Assembly: GCA_963759375.1 (NCBI GenBank)
Contig: CAVWYY010000001.1
Location: forward strand, 1 to 64,000
Length of the DNA stretch: 64,000 bases
Source: DASSUW01 sp963759375
GTDB lineage: Bacteria > Actinomycetota > Thermoleophilia > Solirubrobacterales > Solirubrobacteraceae
Direction: 5' to 3'
The first letter of the stretch is position 1; each line of letters begins with the position of its first letter. Positions 60,434 through 64,000 of the stretch are shown here, piece after piece. The translations under genes were made by a program, and so were the position numbers. A model generated the notes under the pieces. The model was not told where the DNA came from, ran no database searches, and worked only from the letters and a program-made list of their open reading frames with translations.

Positions 60434-61143
60434 GCGCCGCCCGGAACGAGACCACCTCCTGCGACCAGCTCGTGGAGAGGTACCTCCCTCTGGCCGACAA
60501 GCTGGCGTTCGGCTACCGGCACACGTCGGAACCGCTGGACGATCTGGTGCAGGTGGCTCGGCTGGCCCTCGTGAAGGCCGTCCAACGATGGGATCCCGAT
60601 CGCGGTCTCGCCTTCAGCAGCTTTGCCGTACCGACGATCCTCGGCGAGCTGCGCCGCCACTTCCGCGACAGCGCGTGGCTCGTCAAGCCGCCGCGCCACG
60701 TGCAGGAGCTCGGCCTGGCGGTCCAGCAGATCCGTGAGCAGCTCTGGCAGGAGCTCGCGCACGAGCCGACCGCCCGCGACATCGCGGACTACCTGGACGT
60801 CCCGGTCGAGGACGTGCTCGACGCCCTCATCGCCAAGGACGGCTACCAGCCGACATCGCTGGACGCACCCGTGGACGGCGACCAGCCCGAGGGCGTCATC
60901 GGGCACGACTGCCTCGTCGACGAGCGCGCCGACCACGCCCAGATCGAGGCGCGCATCCTGCTGGCACAGCTCACCGCGGACCTCGACGCCCGTGAGCGCG
61001 AGATCCTGCGCCTGAGGTTCGAGGAGGATCTCACCCAGCGCGAGATCGGCGATCGCGTCGGGTGCTCGCAGATGCACGTCTCCCGCCTGCTGCAGTGCAC
61101 GCTGCAACGACTGTCTGTCGGAGTGCTGGCCGTCGAGGGGTGA
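60430..61143 (+). CDS. SigB/SigF/SigG-type RNA polymerase sigma factor
   Basis: The 237-residue group 3 sigma factor has region 2 (ERYLPLADKLAFGYRHTSEP, DDLVQVARLALVKAVQRWDP, FSSFAVPTILGELRRHFRDS), region 3 (AHEPTARDIADYLDV) and region 4 (LDAREREILRLRFEEDLTQ, REIGDRVGCSQMHVSRLL). These control general stress or developmental regulons and are usually held by RsbW-like anti-sigma factors. The GTG start is coupled to the small upstream ORF. Confidence 0.92.
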   Translation: MSAARNETTSCDQLVERYLPLADKLAFGYRHTSEPLDDLVQVARLALVKAVQRWDPDRGLAFSSFAVPTILGELRRHFRDSAWLVKPPRHVQELGLAVQQIREQLWQELAHEPTARDIADYLDVPVEDVLDALIAKDGYQPTSLDAPVDGDQPEGVIGHDCLVDERADHAQIEARILLAQLTADLDAREREILRLRFEEDLTQREIGDRVGCSQMHVSRLLQCTLQRLSVGVLAVEG

Positions 61144-61145
61144 GG

Positions 61146-61502
61146 TCAGGGCGGCTCCGCTTCGTGCGCGTCCCGCCCGCGCGTTCGGCGACGCTGCTTC
61201 ATCTCGGCCTCGGCGACATGGCGCCGCCCCGCGGTCAGCGCCTCTCGTAGCGCCTGTTCGTGCTCACGGAACCGCGACCAGTAGGTGTCGTCGAACTCTT
61301 CGACGATCTGGAAGGTCCAGCGCCCGTCCAGCACGTTGCGGCCGATCAGATCGGTGCGGAGTCGCTCGATGAGCTCGTCGCGGCCGGCGCGTGCGAGCGC
61401 GTCGACGACCTCGTCGAGCAGCAGATCGGTCTCGCCGATCAGCTGGTGGAACGTGTACAGATGACCGCGGGCGCGCTCGAGCCGTTCGAGCGCCTCGGTC
61501 AT
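61146..61502 (-). CDS. Conserved actinomycete protein of unknown function
   Basis: The 118-residue, mostly helical protein contains RARGHLYTFHQLIGETDLLL, LIGRNVLDGRWTFQIVEEFD and a His/Arg-rich end (RRHVAEAEMKQRRRTRGRDA). I recall very similar conserved proteins in other actinomycetes, all without function; the pattern of His, Asp and Glu could bind a metal. The start is the ATG at 61500-61502. It ends 3 bp from the convergent sigma factor gene and lies 62 bp downstream of the CBS gene on the same strand. Confidence 0.65.
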   Translation of the reverse strand: MTEALERLERARGHLYTFHQLIGETDLLLDEVVDALARAGRDELIERLRTDLIGRNVLDGRWTFQIVEEFDDTYWSRFREHEQALREALTAGRRHVAEAEMKQRRRTRGRDAHEAEPP

Positions 61503-61564
61503 TTTGCCCGCTCCCTCGACGTCGGCATCGCTCGCCCCGGCCGGCCGCCGATGCTCGTCTCGCA

Positions 61565-61996
61565 CTACGGCGCGGCCGAGATCGCTTCCACGAGGTCGCC
61601 GACCTTCTCTTCGTCGACGTTCGTCGCGATGTCCGCCTGGCTGATGATCCCGACCAGCTCGCGGCCGTCGATCACGGGCAGGCGCCGGACCTTGTGGTCG
61701 ATCATCGCGCGCAGCGCCTCGTCGATCGAGTCGTCGGCGCCGATCGTGACCGTCTTGCCGTCGCCCACGCCGAGCTCGCCGGCCCTGACCGATGACGGGT
61801 CCTTGCCCTCGGCGAGCACCCTCACGACGATGTCGCGGTCCGTGAGCATGCCCTTCAGCCGGTCGTCCTCTCCGCAGATCGGCAGCGAGCCGACGTCCTT
61901 CTCGGCCAGCCGCTTCGCGGCGTCGAGCACGGAGTCGTTCTCGCCGATGCAGGTGCAGTCGGTGCTCATCACGTCACGCGCCTTCTTGTCTGACAC
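61565..61996 (-). CDS. CBS-domain pair protein
   Basis: The 143-residue protein has two CBS motifs: MSTDCTCIGENDSVLDAAKR with GMLTDRDIVVRVLAEGKDP, and VTIGADDSIDEALRAM with RRLPVIDGRELVGIISQADI. It is of the HRP1-like type found in actinomycete stress regulons. A Cys pair (CTC) near the N-terminus may be redox-active. The GTG at 61994-61996 follows GAGGGAGGGCCT. Confidence 0.88.
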   Translation of the reverse strand: MSDKKARDVMSTDCTCIGENDSVLDAAKRLAEKDVGSLPICGEDDRLKGMLTDRDIVVRVLAEGKDPSSVRAGELGVGDGKTVTIGADDSIDEALRAMIDHKVRRLPVIDGRELVGIISQADIATNVDEEKVGDLVEAISAAP

Positions 61997-62096
61997 AGGC
62001 CCTCCCTCGGGATCGAGATGTGGCCTTGCGCTACCCACGGCACTTCTGGATGACGCCCGCGCGGTCATGCAGTGGACAAGCCTCCGCGCCGCGTCG

Positions 62097-62739
62097 TCAG
62101 GAAGACGCGACGACGACGTGCTTGACGTCGGCCATGTAGCGCCCGGCGGCCGCTGCGGACTCGTCGGGGGTGCTGCCCTGCTCGCGGGCGTCCATGTAGG
62201 CGGCGTACCAGTCCCACCAGTCGTGCGGCGGGGCGACGGCCTCGAACGAGCCGTGGCGCGTGGCCGTCTCGAGCAGGAGCTGCGGCCAGCTTCCCGGAGT
62301 CCCGCGCTTCCACGCGGCCCGGGAGTCGCTCCGTGATTTCCTGCAGGACCCAGGCGTTGCCGTCGGGATCCGCGAATGATGCTCGGCTGAAGTACGAGCG
62401 GCGCTGCGGGTCGAGGCCCGGCGTGGGGCCCTTCACCGGGTCGATGTGGAAGATCTCGCTGACGTCGACGCCGCGACCGATGAGATCGGCGCGGGCGGCC
62501 TCGAGGTCCTCGACGACCAGGATCAGGCCCTGCAGCGAACCGGGCTCCATGGTCGTCGTGCCCTCGCCGAACTGGATCGACGCCTGCGAGCCGGGAGGCG
62601 TGAACTGCACTCCGCGTGTGTCCGGCGTCGGCTTGAAGTCGATGTCGAGGCGCCATCCGATGCGCTCGTAGAAGGCCTTGGCGCGGTCGACGTCGGCGAC
62701 GGGGAGGGTCGTGACCTCGAACTTCGTCGAAGTGTTCAT
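62097..62739 (-). CDS. VOC-family (glyoxalase-like) protein with C-terminal extension, one frameshift
   Basis: The N-terminal ~120 residues form a VOC domain (VTTLPVADVDRAKAFYERIG, IQFGEGTTTMEPGSLQGLIL, FADPDGNAWVLQEITERLPG). After ITERLPGR the frame breaks near 62314. Dropping one base gives WKRGTPGSWPQLLLETA and APPHDWWDWYAAYMDAREQG up to a stop at 62097-62099, a tail I have seen on related actinomycete proteins. Unrepaired it continues to 62065 with unrelated Arg-rich sequence. The reaction is unknown. The start is the ATG at 62737-62739. Confidence 0.75.
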
Positions 62740-62822
62740 GGTGCAGCACGGTCGCGCCTTACCCGACCGCTCGCGCCCGTGGATGCCCGGGTCGCGCCCC
62801 CGGGCCTACGATCCTGGCTGAG

Positions 62823-64000
62823 ATGGAGACGGACAGCGCGGACGATCTCCTCGACGCTGGTCGGCTGGCGCTCGCAAAGGCCGACTGGGAGCGGGCGCGC
62901 GCCTGCTTCGAGCGTGCGCTCGACCTCACGGAGAGCGCCGAGGCTCTGGCCGGGCTCAGCGAGGCGGTGCACTTCCAGGGCGAGTACGACCGGGCCATCG
63001 AGCTGAAGGAGCGCGCGTTCGCCCTGTACCGGCGCCGCGGCAACCGCGCGGAGGCCGCTGAGCTCGCGCGTTGGCTCGCCTTCCTGCATGGCGCGGTCCA
63101 CGGCAACATGGCCGCCGCGAACGGGTGGATGGCGCGCGCCGAGAGCCTGCTCGAAGGCGTCGAGGAGTGCGACGCCCACGGATGGCTGACGCTCGATCGC
63201 GCGCCGTGGACGACCGACCCGTCGGAGCGCGAGGAGCTCGCCACGGCGGCCCTCGCGATAGCCAGGCGCTTCAACGACATGGAGCTGGAGTTCGCAGCAC
63301 TCGCTCTGCTCGGCGACGCCTACGTGCACTCCGGACGCGTCGAGGAGGGGATGACGCTCCTCGACGAGGCGATGGCCGCGGTCACGGGCGGCGAGGTCGT
63401 CGGTGTCGCCACGGTGGGCGAGATCTACTGCCGGCTGCTGGGGGCGTGCGAGCGCGCGGCCGATTTCAGGCGGGCCGAGCAGTGGATGGGCGCGGCCGCC
63501 GACTACGTCGTCTGGGGCGACTTCGTGCCACCGACGTGCCGGCTCCACTACGGCGGGATCCTGATCGCGACGGGACGCTGGAGCGAGGCAGAGGCCGAGC
63601 TGCTCGCCGCGATCCGAACGTTCGAGGCCGGCTACCGCGCCATGCGTCAGTCGCCGCAGGTTCGCCTGGCCGAGCTCCGGGTCCTGCAGGGCCGCTTCGA
63701 GGAGGCCGAGCGCCTCCTGGAGGGCAGCGAGTCCCACCCCGTGGCACGGCGGCTGCGGGCAACGGTCGCGCTCGCCCGCGGGGACGTCGCGCTGGCGGAG
63801 GAGCTCGCGAGGATGGGCCTCGAGCTGACCGACCCGTCCGACCCGGAGTGCGCGCCGTTGCTCGAGCTGCTCGTGGACACCCAGCTCGCACGGGGCGATC
63901 CGCGCGCCGCGGGGGAGACCCTCGACCGGCTCACCGAGCTCGCCGTCCATGACCGCGTGACCGCGGCCGCCGAGTTCGCCGCGGGCCGCATCCTCGCTGC
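62823..64000 (+). CDS. TPR-rich protein, probably a LuxR-type regulator, cut by the window edge
   Basis: The frame is open from the ATG at 62823 to the right edge (at least 392 residues, no stop). It consists of helical repeats (ADWERARACFERALDLTESA, QGEYDRAIELKERAFALYRR, RWSEAEAELLAAIRTFEAGY, GRFEEAERLLEGSE). Similar proteins in actinomycetes end in a LuxR helix-turn-helix, which would lie beyond the window. No N-terminal ATPase is present. It is divergent from the VOC gene, 83 bp away. Confidence 0.7.
   Translation, partial: METDSADDLLDAGRLALAKADWERARACFERALDLTESAEALAGLSEAVHFQGEYDRAIELKERAFALYRRRGNRAEAAELARWLAFLHGAVHGNMAAANGWMARAESLLEGVEECDAHGWLTLDRAPWTTDPSEREELATAALAIARRFNDMELEFAALALLGDAYVHSGRVEEGMTLLDEAMAAVTGGEVVGVATVGEIYCRLLGACERAADFRRAEQWMGAAADYVVWGDFVPPTCRLHYGGILIATGRWSEAEAELLAAIRTFEAGYRAMRQSPQVRLAELRVLQGRFEEAERLLEGSESHPVARRLRATVALARGDVALAEELARMGLELTDPSDPECAPLLELLVDTQLARGDPRAAGETLDRLTELAVHDRVTAAAEFAAGRILA

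Noticed and set aside
1..64000. CRISPR arrays, tRNA/rRNA genes, insertion sequences or prophage genes
   Set aside because: No repeated spacer-type units, cloverleaf with a T-arm motif, transposase or phage structural protein was recognised on either strand by reading.

Overview
The window is GC-rich (about 70% by eye), densely packed, and uses many GTG starts and ATGA/GTGA/TGATG overlaps. This points to a high-GC actinomycete. Three traits suggest class Thermoleophilia, order Solirubrobacterales, as an inference only: multi-GAF HisKA_3 kinases, several ~920-residue AAA-LuxR regulators, and a secreted FG-GAP protein with a basic C-terminal domain that I recall from that order. No tRNA, rRNA, CRISPR array, transposase or phage gene was seen, so this looks like ordinary chromosome carrying patches of gene decay.

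Layout. 0-2 kb: a two-component locus in decay (kinase with a 3' frameshift, an eroded response regulator, an intact second regulator). 2-6 kb: a GreA/GreB-like factor, an FAD oxidoreductase, and a three-gene set of coiled-coil and small membrane proteins. 6.6-16.1 kb: a large CHASE-like/PAS/3xGAF kinase divergent from a sugar-binding lipoprotein, then a glycosyltransferase, a secreted sugar isomerase/epimerase and a secreted PQQ-type sugar dehydrogenase with a PKD domain. 16.1-25 kb: a nuclease-fold protein, a Cys-rich copper-storage-like protein, a cytoplasmic amino-acid-binding-type protein, CBS and glutamine-amidotransferase genes, a single-domain response regulator with no normal start codon, a LacI-type sensor domain without a DNA-binding domain coupled to a 4xGAF kinase, and a ScyD-like protein. 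25-31 kb: the cupin/oxidoreductase/HD operon, msrA, the FG-GAP protein, an enoyl-CoA hydratase, and two eroded gene remnants. 31-37 kb: two tandem AAA-LuxR paralogs and a BrkB-type membrane protein. 37-46 kb: a ribbon-helix-helix regulator divergent from an RsbW-like anti-sigma factor around a palindrome; YbhN and DUF7144 membrane proteins; a PadR-ABC-permease operon with a clear promoter/operator; fhs with a cyclodeaminase; an EamA transporter. 46-52 kb: an SDR, a small protein with an aromatic-amino-acid-hydroxylase-like iron motif, a PAS/GAF kinase, and a ferredoxin/ferredoxin-reductase pair. 51.9-58 kb: an AAA-LuxR gene, an aromatic amino acid decarboxylase and a flavin amine oxidase, all broken by many +1/+2 shifts. 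58-64 kb: zinc-ribbon protein, two SDRs, a SigB/SigF-type sigma factor behind a small coupled ORF, a conserved small protein, a CBS protein, a VOC protein, and a TPR-rich protein running off the right edge.

How the genes work together. Signalling dominates (three large GAF kinases, several regulators, an anti-sigma factor and an alternative sigma factor), together with extracellular sugar oxidation, one-carbon folate metabolism and redox proteins. Every frameshift outside the eroded remnants can be repaired by removing one or two bases, and most of them lie in 52.2-57.5 kb. Poor local consensus sequence is therefore at least as likely there as real pseudogenes.
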